Positions 47,605 through 59,825 of a stretch of 64,000 bases of DNA are shown in pieces. A model generated the notes under the pieces. It made no database searches. It saw nothing but the letters and a program-made list of their open reading frames with translations, and had not been told where the DNA came from. Position 1 is the stretch's first letter. Every line of letters begins with the position of its first letter. Source of the DNA: Okapia johnstoni (lineage: Eukaryota; Chordata; Mammalia; Artiodactyla; Giraffidae); the NCBI GenBank assembly GCA_024291935.2, contig CM044320.1:30410001-30474000 (forward strand), given 5' to 3'. The position numbers and the translations under genes are program-made.

Positions 47605-47967
47605 TCAATCTGATTTTGGTATTGGCCATCTGGTGATGTCCATGTGTAGGGTCTTCTCCTGTGTTGTTGAAAGAAGGTGTTTGCTATGACCAGTGTGTTC
47701 TCTTGGCAAGTCTATTAGCCTTTGCCCTGTTTCATTCAGTTCTCCAAGGCCAAATTTGCCTATTACTCCAGGTGTTTCTTGACTTCCTACTTTTGCATTC
47801 CAGTCCCCTATAAGGAAAAGGAAATTTTTGGGGGGTGTTAGTTCTAGAAGGTCTTGTAGGTCTTCATAGAATGGTTCTACATCAGCTTCTTCAGCATTAC
47901 TGGTTGGGGCACAGACTTGAATTACTGTGATATTGAATGGTTTGCCTTGGAAACGAACAAAGATCAT
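47605..47967 (-). pseudogene. BovB AP-endonuclease remnant
   Basis: 120 codons of the APE-like endonuclease that nicks target DNA in RTE elements. The conserved GDWNAKVGSQ segment is present. A frameshift after the RLIDL region scrambles the C-terminal third. Confidence 0.8.
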
Positions 47968-48244
47968 TCTGTCGTTTTTGACATTGCATCCAAGTACTGT
48001 ATTTCAGACTCTTTTGTTGACTATGATGGCTACTCCATTTCTTCTAAGGGATTCTTGCCCACAGTAGTAGATATAGGGGTCATCTGAGTTAAATTCACCC
48101 ATTCCAGTCCATTTTAGCTGATTCCTAAAATGTCGACGTCAACCCTTGCCATCTCCTGTTTGACCACTTCCAATTTGCCTTGGTTCATGGACCTAACATT
48201 CTAGGTTCCTATGCAATATTGCTCTTTACAGCATCATTGACAAA

Positions 48245-48484
48245 ATGTGGTCCACTGGAGAAGGGAATGGCAAACCATTTCAGTATTCTTGTCTTGAAAA
48301 CCCCAAGAACAGTATGAAAAGGCAAAAAGATAGGACACTGAAAGATGAACTCCCCAGGTCGGTAGGTGCCCAATATGCTACTAGAGATCAGTGGAGAAAT
48401 AACTCCAGAAAGAATGAAGAGACAGAGAGAAAGCAAAAACAACACACATTTGTGGAGGTGATTGGTGATAGAAGCACAGACTGA
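48245..48484 (+). pseudogene. BovB 5' coding end, inverted relative to the rest
   Basis: 79 codons on the plus strand with GEGNGKPFQYSCLENP and KDELPRSVGAQYAT, the extreme N-terminal part of the BovB reading frame, opposite in strand to the rest of the same insertion. Its first ~60 bases resemble the Bov-A monomer. Confidence 0.8.
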
Positions 48485-48494
48485 TAGACTATTT

Positions 48495-51284
48495 ACTTCA
48501 TTAATAATCATTGGCATTTATAAACATAGCATTTAAGACTTAAATGGAAAATCAAGAATATACGTGTCAAATTTCTCTTTTGAGAGACATGTGTGGGAGT
48601 TAAAAAATTCTGTATTTCACATAAAAGGGCTATGATCTGAGTTGACTGGATAGTAGGAACAAAGGAAAAGATATTTAATTTTGTAAGTGGTCACTATTAA
48701 CTGAGGACAGGTATATGGGAGAATGGAGTCATAATCTAAAACTGTCCACCTGAATTTGAGAAACTTTTATTATTTAAGAAAATTAAATAAAGGTGTGACT
48801 GAACCACAATTTTTTTTTAAAGTAGTTGAAATAAAGTTTTAGTCTTCCTCAGTTGGACTAAAACTGGAAGCAATCATAGAATCTCATGGCTTGAGTTGTA
48901 TTTGTTTGATTTTTGCTAAACTGTTTCATTCATGATAATTTTTCAAAGGAGCTGAAGAGGTCAAAGTAGAATAACACTGATGCCCAATGTGATAAAAGGA
49001 AACACTCAGAAAGCACAAATGTTCGCTGAAGAGTAAGAAATGGAATAGCTGATAATTAGGTACGGAGTAAGGGAGTAAGGAAACGGAGAAGGAAGACTGC
49101 AGGAGATGGAAAACAAAAACGCTCGTAACATTATCCCCACTGCTTAACTTAAATCCAGCTTGTAGAACAAGGCAGTGTTTGGGGTTTTGATTTTTTTGTT
49201 TTTGGATTTTCTTCTTCTTTAGCCCTTTTCCAACATGTGTGGCATCTAGCATCTGGGTTTGGGTGGCTTATTATTATCTTTCTAAACATATAGTTTGATA
49301 TTCCTTTAATTAAAATGGTGACCATCACCCAAAACAACTTTTCTGGAGAGGGACCTTGTAAACCCACAAAACCCAGGAATGGGTTTGTTGAACCTGCAGG
49401 CAGTTTTAAGGGAGCATTAAAGACTTGGCAGGCCCTCTGTGCTCTCATTTTCTTATTCTCTATTATCTACCCACTTAATAATTTGAGAAACCTTAATCAG
49501 ACTCTGACCAAAAAAATCCACACAGTGCTTGGGATAGAATGATAATACCATCTGTTTTCATTCTTATGTGGGTTCATTCCAACTGTATAGTCCTGCATTC
49601 TGGATTGCTTAACTTTATAATGATCCTGATATTATAGGTGATTTAAAGGAAACTCTCCTATGCCACTCGTCTCCTGCAAACATGCAGAATCTTTTCAATT
49701 TCAAAAAGTCTGGCGCATTTTCATATTCATGTTGATCACATTTGAATTCTATAGATAAATAGGACGAATCCCAATACTAAAAAAGATCCAAAGCCATTTT
49801 CTGCTTTTTTTGGTAATGGTGGGTAAGATGGAAAGCTTTTCTAAAAGAGTTTATTTGGCATGAGACTTCTAATTCTCTTAAAGTCTAGATGGCAATTTTA
49901 AAAACAAAATATCTAAACCATCCCTAAAAATAGAAACAACCGACTTACTGAGAACCTTCTCTCCTCTACTATGTTCCTTAGGAATTCGATTACAATATCA
50001 CTATTCAAGTATAATGCATAGAGAAGTGGTGATACGGTTTCCCTCTAGTCATGGTGACAACCGCAAATTCAGAGCAAAGGTCAAATGCTTTTAAACTCTT
50101 TGACACAGGAAAAATTAGCCAATGATATGGAAAAAATACACTCCAAATAATTCATTTTTGCAGATTTTAACAATCAATATGGAGCACCATATGATAGATA
50201 TGGCTCCAACAATCTGTATCAATCATGAAGATTGGCAGTGGCAAACTACACAGACCAAGTTTTGTCATGCTACCCTAGTCGATTTTACAGACGATGTGTA
50301 ACCAAGACTTACTCTGGTGCTTTCCCCGACACACCACACAATCCCTTCCAAGATCTGCTTCCAACACATTCAAGGGCTTTTCTGAACCAAACCTGACTGA
50401 AAACCTTTGGAGACTGGCACACAATTCTTATGATACTCCATGTTTTCCTTCCAATGGCTGCATCTTTAATACATTATATTGGGTCTTTCCCATCACACAT
50501 TTAATGTGTGAAATTTCTAAACTCTTCCCCTTCACTTATCTAAGTTGAACTTTGGCAGCCAGCAGTTAACTGTTGGAGAGTTGCTCAAAAACGATCAAAC
50601 CCTTTCTAGATCTGATTGCAAAAAGTATCAGTGCCAAGACAGAAATTTCAGTCTTCATCGTACACAAAATCAATATGTATGCTTCACTCTGGAAAGACAG
50701 CCACCTTGAAAATAATTAATAAAACATCAAAGCTGCATACAACTTCAAAAATCCACATGAGACTGAAACACTTGAGGCAATTAAAAGAAATTACTAATTC
50801 ATGGAAGGTAGTGCTTGTCTTTGAAAGGTATTTTCATTTATACACACATATATGTGTGTAAACTGAAATCTCACTTTGGCTTCAAAATGGCAATTTAAAA
50901 TCTTAACAACATACCCACAGCAATTACGAATGCTACATTAAATACATAGACTTTGGAAAACCTTAAGAATAATTCATTATTACTGGAATACAATGCATAG
51001 GCATATTAGAATTGGAAAGAGGCATAAATTTAATATTTATAATACGTACATAGGTGACATGACCTCCATAAAAGACATGGCAACAACACAAATCTCATTT
51101 ATCAGCTGTATTTCACTGTCTTACAGAGTTACCTTTCATTCATTTATTCTTAAGGATATATGTCTCGTTTGGCGGTGCATACTTAAAAAAACTGATTAGA
51201 AAAAAAAAAAAGATGACTAAGGAGCACTACATATTGAAGAGGGGAGAGACAGAGAAACACAAAAACACAGAATCATAAGTCAGA
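48495..51284. other. 2.8 kb of unique sequence
   Basis: No repeat recognised. Frames at 49315-49542 and 50294-50548 (plus) have no recognisable domains. Confidence 0.4.
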
Positions 51285-51720
51285 GAGGTGTCTGAGAAAA
51301 GGAAAGCTTGACCAAAGAGATGATATTTGCTCTGCCTTTTAAAAATGACCCATAGTTTTGAAGGCTGTAAATGGAAAGACACACATCCAGAATGGATCTG
51401 AAACAAGAGATACCTTAAGCAACTACCCTAAAGAGGAGGCCGGAAAGCAGCATTGGGGTTAGACTGATCAAGGTCCTGTTTACCTGGCTTAGGTGTTTAG
51501 ATTTTATCCAGTAGGCAACTGAAGGCCATTAGAGGTTTTCAATCAGGAAGATGTCATACCCAGATTTACATTTTTCAAACCATAACTGGCATCATCAATG
51601 AAATAAATTGATCTGAAACACGAGACAGGAGGCGAGGAGTCCACTCAGGAGAATTCTATGATACACTGACAGATGGTGAGAACCTCAAGTGAGGTGGGAG
51701 CACTGATACCCGAGAGCAAT
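51285..51720 (-). mobile_element. L2 LINE relic
   Basis: Blocks in the known reversed L2 order: gtcagagaggtgtctgag, then gtttagattttatccag, then actgaaggccattagagg, then aagatgtcatacccag, then gagacaggaggcgagg, then acagatggtgagaacc. Confidence 0.55.
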
Positions 51721-53594
51721 CTTCTCTGTGCTCTCCATAAAGTCCTAAGCGTATACATCCAACAGTATTGATATCAAGGAACTACATGGCTTTTTAAAAC
51801 TTTACTTAGCCTTTTAGAATATTTATCTTTGTAGAACACCTTTTCAGGCACTTCTTAATCAAACCTCTCAATCTCATTAGCAATGAAAGGATGACAGGTT
51901 TTACTCTCAGAGTAGATTTTTTTTTTTTTTTAATGAAAATATAGTTACTATGACTTAGCACCTCTGCACCAAATGTCTTGGGAGCATCAACTGACCTACT
52001 TCTCTTATCGTCATTAATATTCTACACCTGATGATAAAGCAAAAATGAATTGTGCCAGTTACAGACTGTCTCCCCTTCCATTAATTTTGCCCTGTTCAAT
52101 GTCACCTCGTGAAGCCAGCCAAGATGATGAAAATACATGGCATTTATTTGAAATTAGAGAAAAAGTAGACTGGCTAGAAAGCTCTACATGGAATTAAAGA
52201 CAAAGAAGCTGCATAGGAATTTAGTCAATATTTTCACTTTGAAGATGAAGAAACCTTGACCCAGTAAGATTAAGTGATTTGCCCAAGATACAATCAACTG
52301 CTGGAAGGGTTTCTCTAATACCACCACAGGAATCATGTAACTATTAACCCGTATTTCTGAAGCTATTCATTTTATAAATGATAAGAAAATTGTTAATGAG
52401 ATTGGGGAGGGGGGCGTTATTTTCCAAGGATCTACAAGACTGCATGACATGAGAATAAAAAAATGTTGTATTTTTATATATTTCCTACATTGAGGAAGAT
52501 GTTTTATTTATCTATATTTTTGTTGAAGGAGAGGGACAGTGATTTAGTTTTTATCTACAAAGTTGCATTAATAATAGCCCAATCCTCCAATGGTACTAAA
52601 ACATACATACCAGTTTGAGACCATTGATTAAAATGATTGTTTCATCAGTTCAAATATATAAATTGTTAATGAGGTCAGTCAATCATTTGGGATATGTTCA
52701 CTAGTGATTAAGACCTTACAAAAATTATTGAACTGGTCAACTCTTCCTTTTGAAATAAACTGATTTTTCAAATACCTTTTTCTAATTATAGTCTGTAGTT
52801 GCTTTGTATTTTGATAAATGATGAAACAACTATAATGCATTAACATCTAAGTTGACCTGTTTTTAAACAGCATAATTATTCCATGATTGATTTAAAAGTG
52901 ATTAGTGAATAGAAATCTTTGTGTTGTATATATTTTCTACTGCTTTACTTATTCACAGTACAAGTAATGTAAGGCTCACAGGTCAAACCTCAACATAATG
53001 ACATATTGTTTAAATACAGGAATAAAGGTATACCACTTTTACATCCTACTATTCTAAAGAAATTTAGCAAAACTTTCACAAAGTAACTTAGGAAGCAAAC
53101 TCATGTATGTAAAATAAAAATACAATTCTGAAAGGACAAAAAAGCTAAAGGACTTAGAAGCTATGTCACTGAAAAACACCTCTGCGTATTTTAGTCAAAA
53201 ATTATATGAATAATGACATGACACCAAAATATGATGATACTTTGGAAAAATGCTTAGTATAGATTAACTATCTCTAGAATTGCAATGCTAAGCACATAGA
53301 GGAGATCAAAAAATACTTTTTAATCCAAATTTGATGTTAACTAACTACAGCAGTGATATCTACATAGTATTTTTTTTAATACTCTTCTATATTGCTGGAA
53401 AGTAACATCACACCATTAAAAAGATCAAAATAAAATTTGGTTCAATTGGTATCAATTTTTGTATGTATTAGTGCAGGCACATATAACACATACAGTTTTT
53501 ATACATATTTGAAACTGTTACTGCTAATACTAGTTCCTATTGTCTGTAGACTTCACCTAGGACCATGGACTATGTGTTGAAACTTCCCGTGTTT
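51721..53594. other. Mostly unique AT-rich sequence
   Basis: Apart from the MIR at 52215-52330, nothing recognised. Confidence 0.4.
52215..52330 (-). mobile_element. MIR SINE fragment
   Basis: gaagatgaagaaaccttgac, then ttaagtgatttgcccaag: the reversed central MIR block. Confidence 0.5.
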
Positions 53595-53748
53595 GAAGAT
53601 CTGTTTCTCCGCCCTTTGAACTGTAAGTCACTTTTGTTCCAAAATATTGTTTGCTGCATTCTCACTGATCTGTGTGCTTCTGCATCTTCCCTAGGATACC
53701 AGAGCTATACCATATTGCTTACACCATGCAGAGTGAGCACAAATATTT
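53595..53748 (+). mobile_element. L2 3'-end relic that mimics an exon
   Basis: tctccgccctttgaactg, then taagtcacttttg, then ttccctaggataccag, then agtgagcacaaatatttg correspond to the L2 terminus ('ccactagactgtaagctcc...cagcacctag...gcactcaataaatatttg'). This explains the GTAAGT donor-like and CCCTAG acceptor-like strings. Confidence 0.5.
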
Positions 53749-56374
53749 GATAAACAAAGTTGATTTTTTGAAGTCTTTGTGGGGGAAGAAAAGGCATTGT
53801 ATCTAATATATGATCTTAATACATCTCACTGCAATGGTTAAATTTATAATAATTTAAAAAATGGTTGCCAAGGAAGCAAAAAGTGTTTAAGGGCAATTCT
53901 ACGAACTTGTATGTATGTGTGTGTGTGTGTGTGTGTGTATGTATATATATATATATATATAAATATATATATAAATTAGAATCACCTTAGCTTGGTCTCT
54001 GTAATCATTAGCAGTAATATGCTTAATAACTTGTTAGTTTAATACATATGGCATCAAAGTATAGCCCAATGATGGAATCAAGCGAAATCACAAAATGATC
54101 GTTTTCTCTCTTTACCCTAAGCTGAGCAAGGAAACTTTCCAAACAGCATGAACTCACTGGCTTCCCCATAACTCTACAGAGTTGCCATGTAACTGGGAAT
54201 CGGAGAGGTGAGGGCATTTCATCACTCCTTGCAAAAAAAAAAAAAAAATGCAAAACGTCTGCTAAATTCTGACTTCATTTGATTTACTCTCCAAGACTGT
54301 TTTTTATTAAATATGTTTGACTGCTATCTCTAATTAAATGTAGAATTAATTTTGGCAAACTAACCACAGATGCAGTTTATGTTCAATTTTATCAGACAGA
54401 TTTATTTATAAGCTGTCAACTTCTTGAAAGACTTCATTTTGGAGCAGTTTTAAATTGCTAACAGTAGCTGTAAATGGAGCTACTGTTCTCTGGAACACTA
54501 AAGGAAAAGTATGCTATAAATGTCCATTCCATCTGTGAGGAATCATAAAACAATCACATTCCTTTATTTTTTTTTCCTCCTTAGGACCTTTATTAAATTA
54601 GTTCAACTCAATTAAAAATAACTTCAAAAACATTTCAGAGCCTTTTGTTTCATGGAATACTTGGAACTCTCTGCACGGAACGTCACCCTTTTAACTAATC
54701 CCTTTTAGTAAATGGAGGAGAATAGTGGTATTGTGACTTCAGACAGTGCTTTCAAGGGTCTCTACTGTACCGAATTGAGGTCACTGCAAGACAATGCTCA
54801 ACACCCAATAGCCATTCAAACATTCTTCACAACTCTATCAAACGTGTCTTTCTTTCTCTCACCCGCTTTCTCTCATGGCAAACTCAGAGGACAATGGAAA
54901 AGCCTCTAGCACCATTTATGGTCACCATATTTGCACATGACAAAGTCTATTCTTCTTGGTTTGCCAACTCCTTGTAAAAAGAATGAACCCTGGGATAGAT
55001 TTTCCCACCATTACTGTTATTCAAACTTAGTTTGTATTTAATTTTTTGTTGTTGTTGTTCTTAGAGGGCTGGGACATGGCATTTGAGAAGCAAACTTGCT
55101 ATATTCGTGCATGAGGAACAAAGCAGAGACTAAATGCAGAATTAAATATGTCATGTTATAGCCAGTATATTCATAATAGAGTGTACAATTTAGTATAAAA
55201 TAGAGACAGATGATGAAATTGGAATTATTATACCTCGTCTTATTGTCTAGCATTAATAGTATTATAAAACTCACTGTGTACCCATGAACTGCCAGACCTG
55301 TGCCCCACAAGCACTATTTAGTATTGCTTGGGAGTTTTTATGGTTGCAGCCACAAACAAACAAAATCAATTGCTGCAAATTTTTCTCACCAGGCTGCTCC
55401 TTTTTGAAAGGGGGGAAAAAAATGCACCCAGAGCATCGTCCTCCAAACAAAGAAGAAGATTACATATTCTTAAGCTATACAGTAAAGTTGTTACGAAGAA
55501 GATTTTGATTTTAATTAAGAATGGGATTTGTAGGACAATTAGCGAGATGTAATATTCTTTGCAAGAAAACAGTACCCTTATTGGAAATACCATCTGAAAT
55601 GAAATGGGGACATTTGGGGCTGCACAGAGACTTATTTCTATGGGTTTCTATAGTTAATGAGAAAAAAAAAATACAAGGAAAATGAAGATACCTCACCTGA
55701 ATTGCAGGAATACAAAAGCTGTTTGCTTTTTCTCCCCTGTTAATTTTTCTTTTCAATTTAACTCATAGATATCTGTGCTATTGATCCTCTTATCATTAAT
55801 TCACTTTGTAAGTTATTTTTCACAGTTATTCTAAACCACTGATTATTAGGAGTATACTTCTCATTTGATGATTTTACAAAGATTTTATATATATATATAA
55901 TTTTATATATGTATAAAATTATAGTAATGATGACAGACTTCACAGTTATTTTGGATATTCTCAGCAGCCCTAATATTAAAAAAAAAGGGCTTTTTCTCAT
56001 ACTATAGAACACAATTTTTATAATTGCTTACATGTTAGAATGACCATTGCCTTTACAGCATATTCATTCTTAAGTGTTAGGATAACTAAAAATAGATTTA
56101 CTAATCAAATGCCTGATAATTTCTCAAGCCTTTCCAATTAACTTTCTAATAAAAATTACATTTTTCCTTTCTATACACTGTAAGATTAAATACTAAAAAG
56201 TGTATTAAGGGACTTCTTTCTTATAGCAGATGGAAAAAAATATTAATAGTGACTATGCAATCAGACATTATGCTGTGAATCATAAAGACCAAAATATATA
56301 TAATCATATGTATGTGGTTTAAAATGTGTATTGACCACCAAAATTCTGCAACATCTATTCTATATTCTATGGTA
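53749..56374. other. 2.6 kb of AT-rich unique sequence
   Basis: No transposon recognised. 54280-54720 is rich in TAATTA-like strings. Microsatellites at 53916-53972 and a TA run near 55887-55912; an A run at 54234-54248. Confidence 0.4.
53916..53972. repeat. (GT)n(TA)n compound microsatellite
   Basis: About twelve GT units, then TA units interrupted by one aaa. Confidence 0.95.
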
Positions 56375-56550
56375 ATTTAAAGCATATGCTATCTGCCAGG
56401 CACTGCACCAGGCAATGGTAAGTTCCAATACACACTGAAGATGTCTTCATGTAGTTTATCATCTGCTGGAAAGACTTACAAGTAAACCAGTATAATGGCT
56501 CACATTGTATGAAGTGATAAAGATACACAAATAGGTATAAGAGTTCTTTC
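56375..56550 (-). mobile_element. L2 3'-end relic
   Basis: ctatctgccaggcactgcac, then caggcaatggtaag, then cttacaagtaaaccag: reversed L2 terminus ('tgtgccaggcactgttctagg'). Confidence 0.55.
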
Positions 56551-57720
56551 ATTTCACAAGCTGAAAGTGCAAGTTGTCCACAACTATGGCAGGCAAGCTG
56601 AGTTAATTTATGGAGGTTTAGAGTACCCATCTGAAAAGCATCACGGGAAGTGTATTAAGATTAAGAATAGGGTTAAAACAAAGACTGTACCCTGGGGAAG
56701 GAGTAGAGGGGGAGCAAGAAGGAACAGAAACGAACACAAAAGAAACTGAAACACGGACATCATAACAAGGAATATTTGTGGCCCATTATGTCTCTACAGA
56801 GGCTGCTTACATGGGATTAAGGCAAGATCGGTCTGGAAACCTAGACTGGGGCCACAGCACAGTCAGAGGTTTTTCAGTGATACTCTTAAAAGCACTGATT
56901 GGTGCTGGAAAAGACAAAGAGCCAGGTAAGGAATTCCAAGGCTACGTCAGGATTCTAGCTGGAAGGGATGGAGGGTATTGTGTCTCTGCTGTGCCAAACG
57001 AAAGGAGAAGATGTGTTAAAGAGAGAAAGGAAAAAGAAAAAAAAATCTGTGTGCTGTGGAAGCCAGATATGGAGGCTGAGAAGGCGAAGGGGGTTAATGT
57101 GACTTCTAAGGTTTTACACCAGGATGGCTGTTTCTACACTGTTAAACGATGTCAAATTGCCAACCTAATACATCTAAGTGATATTTGAATAGAGGCGGTG
57201 GAGAGAGAAGACAGGTTCAAGCAAGAAAATGGAATTTGGGTCTAGATACAGAAAGCAAAAGGGTGGATTCAGTAAAGGGGTTACTGAAACAGTCTCCCCA
57301 CAGAGATGGGATTTACACTTAACTTCCTTCATGTCACTGAAAATATGGGAGAGGGCTTTTTTATTTTTTTCCGTGCTGGGTTAGCTTCAAAATATAATAG
57401 ATTTCATATTCTGTGTAACTCTCCAAGACCTAAGATTCCTAATTCATTATTTTGCTCTTTCGTTGTCCTTTAATTAAAATCCTGTATGACATTTTTAAAA
57501 TAAAATTTCAGCACAAAAATATTCTTCTATACATTTTACTGTCTGAAAAAAGTAATGAAAGTAAAATATAAATATGGTACACTTTACCAATCCAAACATC
57601 CATCCGTGCATCCTACCCGTTACAATAGCTGTAGTTATTATCAATAATCATCTTAATTTAAAAAACAGTCCTCCTCATGAAGATTATAATTGTGTCCTGC
57701 CTCCTATTTTATTCTACAAA
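56551..57720. other. Unassigned, possibly decayed L2 flank
   Basis: A plus-strand frame of 136 codons (56778-57188) is the longest in the window outside recognised transposons. It has no domain, signal peptide or splice context that I can see, and the DNA faintly resembles L2 internal sequence out of order. I do not call it a gene. Confidence 0.3.
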
Positions 57721-57930
57721 CTGAAAGTGTTAGTCGCTCAATCTCGTCCAACTCTTTGCAACCCCATGGACTGTAGCCTGCCAAGGCTCCTCTATCCATG
57801 GAATTCTCCAGGAAAGAATACTGGAGTGGGTAGCCCTTCTCTTCTTCAGGGGATCTTTCCAACCCAAGGATCGAACCCAGGTCTCTTGCATGGCAGACAG
57901 ATTCTTTATCATCAGAGCCACCAGGAGAAA
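57721..57930 (-). mobile_element. Bov-tA SINE
   Basis: Reversed; head at right (cagagccaccaggag), body with ttctccaggaaagaatactg. TSD not found. Frames on both strands are shadows. Confidence 0.9.
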
Positions 57931-58005
57931 TTAATATAAATTCACGAGGCATGTACTGTCCTTTAATAGGTGTCCTCGAATGGATAGCCCTATTTCATCA
58001 CTATG

Positions 58006-58281
58006 CTGCTGCTGCTGATGCTAAGTTGATTCAGTCATGTCCGACTCTGTGTGACCTCATAGATGGCAGCCCACCAGGCTTCCTGCCCCTGGGATTCTCC
58101 AGGCTAGAACACTGGAGCGGGTTCCCATTTCCTTCTCCAATGCATGAAAGTGAAAAGTGAAAGTGAAGTCGCTCAGTCGTGTCCGACTCGTAGCAACCCC
58201 ATGGACTGCAGCCTACCAGACTCCTCTGTCCATGGGATTCTCCAGGCACGAGTACTGGAATGGGTCACCAGTGCCTTCTCC
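58006..58281 (-). mobile_element. Bov-A2 dimeric SINE
   Basis: Two reversed Bov-A monomers with the gaaagtgaaaagtgaaagtg linker and a ctgctgctgctg tail at the left. TSD catcactatg at 57996-58005 against caccactatg at 58282-58291, nine of ten matching. Confidence 0.95.
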
Positions 58282-58503
58282 CACCACTATGCATTCTACC
58301 TTAATTGTTATGAATGCTAAATCCTAACTATGGGTATCTTTTACCAGATTGATAAATTCTACGTAATATCAAAGAGGCTAAATGGAGCTTAAATATATTC
58401 ACTTGGATATCTGCCTTATTTGCTTTCTAACTATCTTAACATCACATTTTCATAACAATGATGTGGAAGACAGGATGACTTCAAAATTCCCAAAGACGAT
58501 GGT

Positions 58504-59307
58504 GTGTTCACTCATTTAGAGCCAGACATCCTGGAATGTGAAGTCAAGTGGGCCTTAGAAAGCATCACTATGAACAAAGCAAGTGGAGGTGATGGAATTT
58601 CAGTTGAGCTATTTCAAATCCTGAAAGATGATGCTGTGAAAGCACTGCACTCAATATGCCAGCAAATTTGGAAAACTCAGCAGTGGCCACAGGACTGGAA
58701 AAGGTCAGTTTTCATTCCAATCCCAAAGAAAGGCAAGGCCAAAGAATGCTCGAACTACCACACAACTGCACTCATCTCACATGCTAGTAAAGTAATGCTC
58801 AAAATTCTCCAAGCCAGGCTTCAGCAATACGTGAACCGTGAACTTCCAGATGTTCAAACTGGTTTTAGAAAAGGCAGAGGAACCAGAGATCAAATTGCCA
58901 ACATCTGCTGGATCATTGAAAAAGCAAGAGAATTCCAGAAAAACATTTATTTCTGCTTTATTGACTGTGCCAAAACCTTTGACTGTGTGGATCACAATAA
59001 ACTGTGGAAAATTCCTCTAGAGATGGGAATAACAGACCACCTGACCTGCCTCTTGAGAAATCTGTATGCAGGTCAGGAAGCAACAGTTAGAACTGGACAT
59101 GGAACAACATACTGGTTCCAAACAGGAAAAGGACTACGTCAAGGCTGTATATGGTCACCCTGCTTATTTAACTTATATGCAGAGTACATTATGAGAAACG
59201 CTGGGCTGGAGGAAGCACAAGCTGGAATCAACATTGCCAGGAGAAATATCAATCACCTCAGATATGCAGATGACACCACACTTATGGCAGAAGTGAAGAA
59301 GAACTAA
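58504..59307 (+). pseudogene. BovB RT, N-terminal and core part
   Basis: 267 codons without interruption. Visible RT motifs: VFIPIPKKGKAKE near residue 70; motif A FIDCAKTFDCVDH near 158; motif B GLRQGCIWSPCLF near 210; motif C LRYADDTTLMAE near 252, with both aspartates of YADD. The frame ends at TAA (59305-59307) because one A is missing in the gcagaagtgaag block near 59290-59293 compared with other copies. The first ATG here is internal to the ancestral frame; the endonuclease is absent through 5' truncation. Confidence 0.9.
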
Positions 59308-59315
59308 AGAGCCTC

Positions 59316-59825
59316 TTGACGAAAGTGAAAGAGGAGAGTGAAAAAGTTGGCTTAAAGCTCAACATTCAGAAAACTAAGATCATGGCATCTGGTCCCATAA
59401 CTTCATGGGAAATAGATGGGGAAACAGTGGAAATAGTGGCAGACTTTATTTTTCTGGGCTCCAAAATCACTGCAGATGGTGCCTGCAGCCATGAAATTAA
59501 AAGACGTTTATTCCTTGGAAGGAAAGTTATGACCAATCTAGACAGCATATTAAAAAGCAGAGACATTACTTTGCCAACAAAGGTCTGTCTAGTCAAGGCT
59601 ATGGTTTTTCCAGTGGTCATGTATGGATGTGAGAGTTGGACTATAAAGAAAGCTGAGCGCCGAAAAATTGATGCTTTTGAACTGTGGTGTTGGAGAAGAC
59701 CCTTTAGAGTCCCTTGGACTGCAAGGAGATCCAACCAGTCCATCCTAAAGGAGATCAGTCCTGGGTGTTCATTGGAAGGACTGATGTTGAAGCTGAAAGT
59801 CCAATACTTTGGCCACCTGATGTGA
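59316..59825 (+). pseudogene. BovB RT C-terminal part after the frameshift
   Basis: 169 codons continuing the same ancestral protein in the shifted frame: EKVGLKLNIQKTKIMASGP, then CESWTIKKAERRKIDAFELW, then WCWRRPFRVPW. It ends at TGA (59823-59825), where sister copies suggest an arginine CGA lost by CpG decay. Confidence 0.85.

Larger units (their letters stand above)
45400..48483 (-). mobile_element. Near-full-length BovB with inverted 5' end
   Basis: 45400-48235 is BovB on the minus strand, from the ctgaactgaa-type tail through RT and endonuclease to the gatgctgtaaagagc region. At 48236 the orientation flips: 48236-48483 is the remaining 5' end of BovB on the plus strand (aaaatgtggtccactggag to ggtgatagaagc). 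The flipped part ends where the unflipped part begins, sharing about three bases (gat). A single TSD encloses both: ataggctattt at 45389-45399 and atagactattt at 48484-48494, ten of eleven matching. This is the signature of twin priming during one insertion. Coding frames are broken repeatedly. Confidence 0.9.

Noticed and set aside
53566..53750. Apparent exon: acceptor-like cacctag, a good ATG context (accatgg), a 61-codon frame and a GTAAGT donor.
   Set aside because: The segment from about 53595 matches the L2 3' end block by block, including the GTAAGT and the terminal caaatatttg, so the splice-like strings come from the repeat.
56778..57188. 136-codon plus-strand frame, the longest outside recognised transposons.
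   Set aside because: No domain, signal or splice context; its DNA faintly resembles decayed L2 sequence, and this length can occur by chance in 64 kb.
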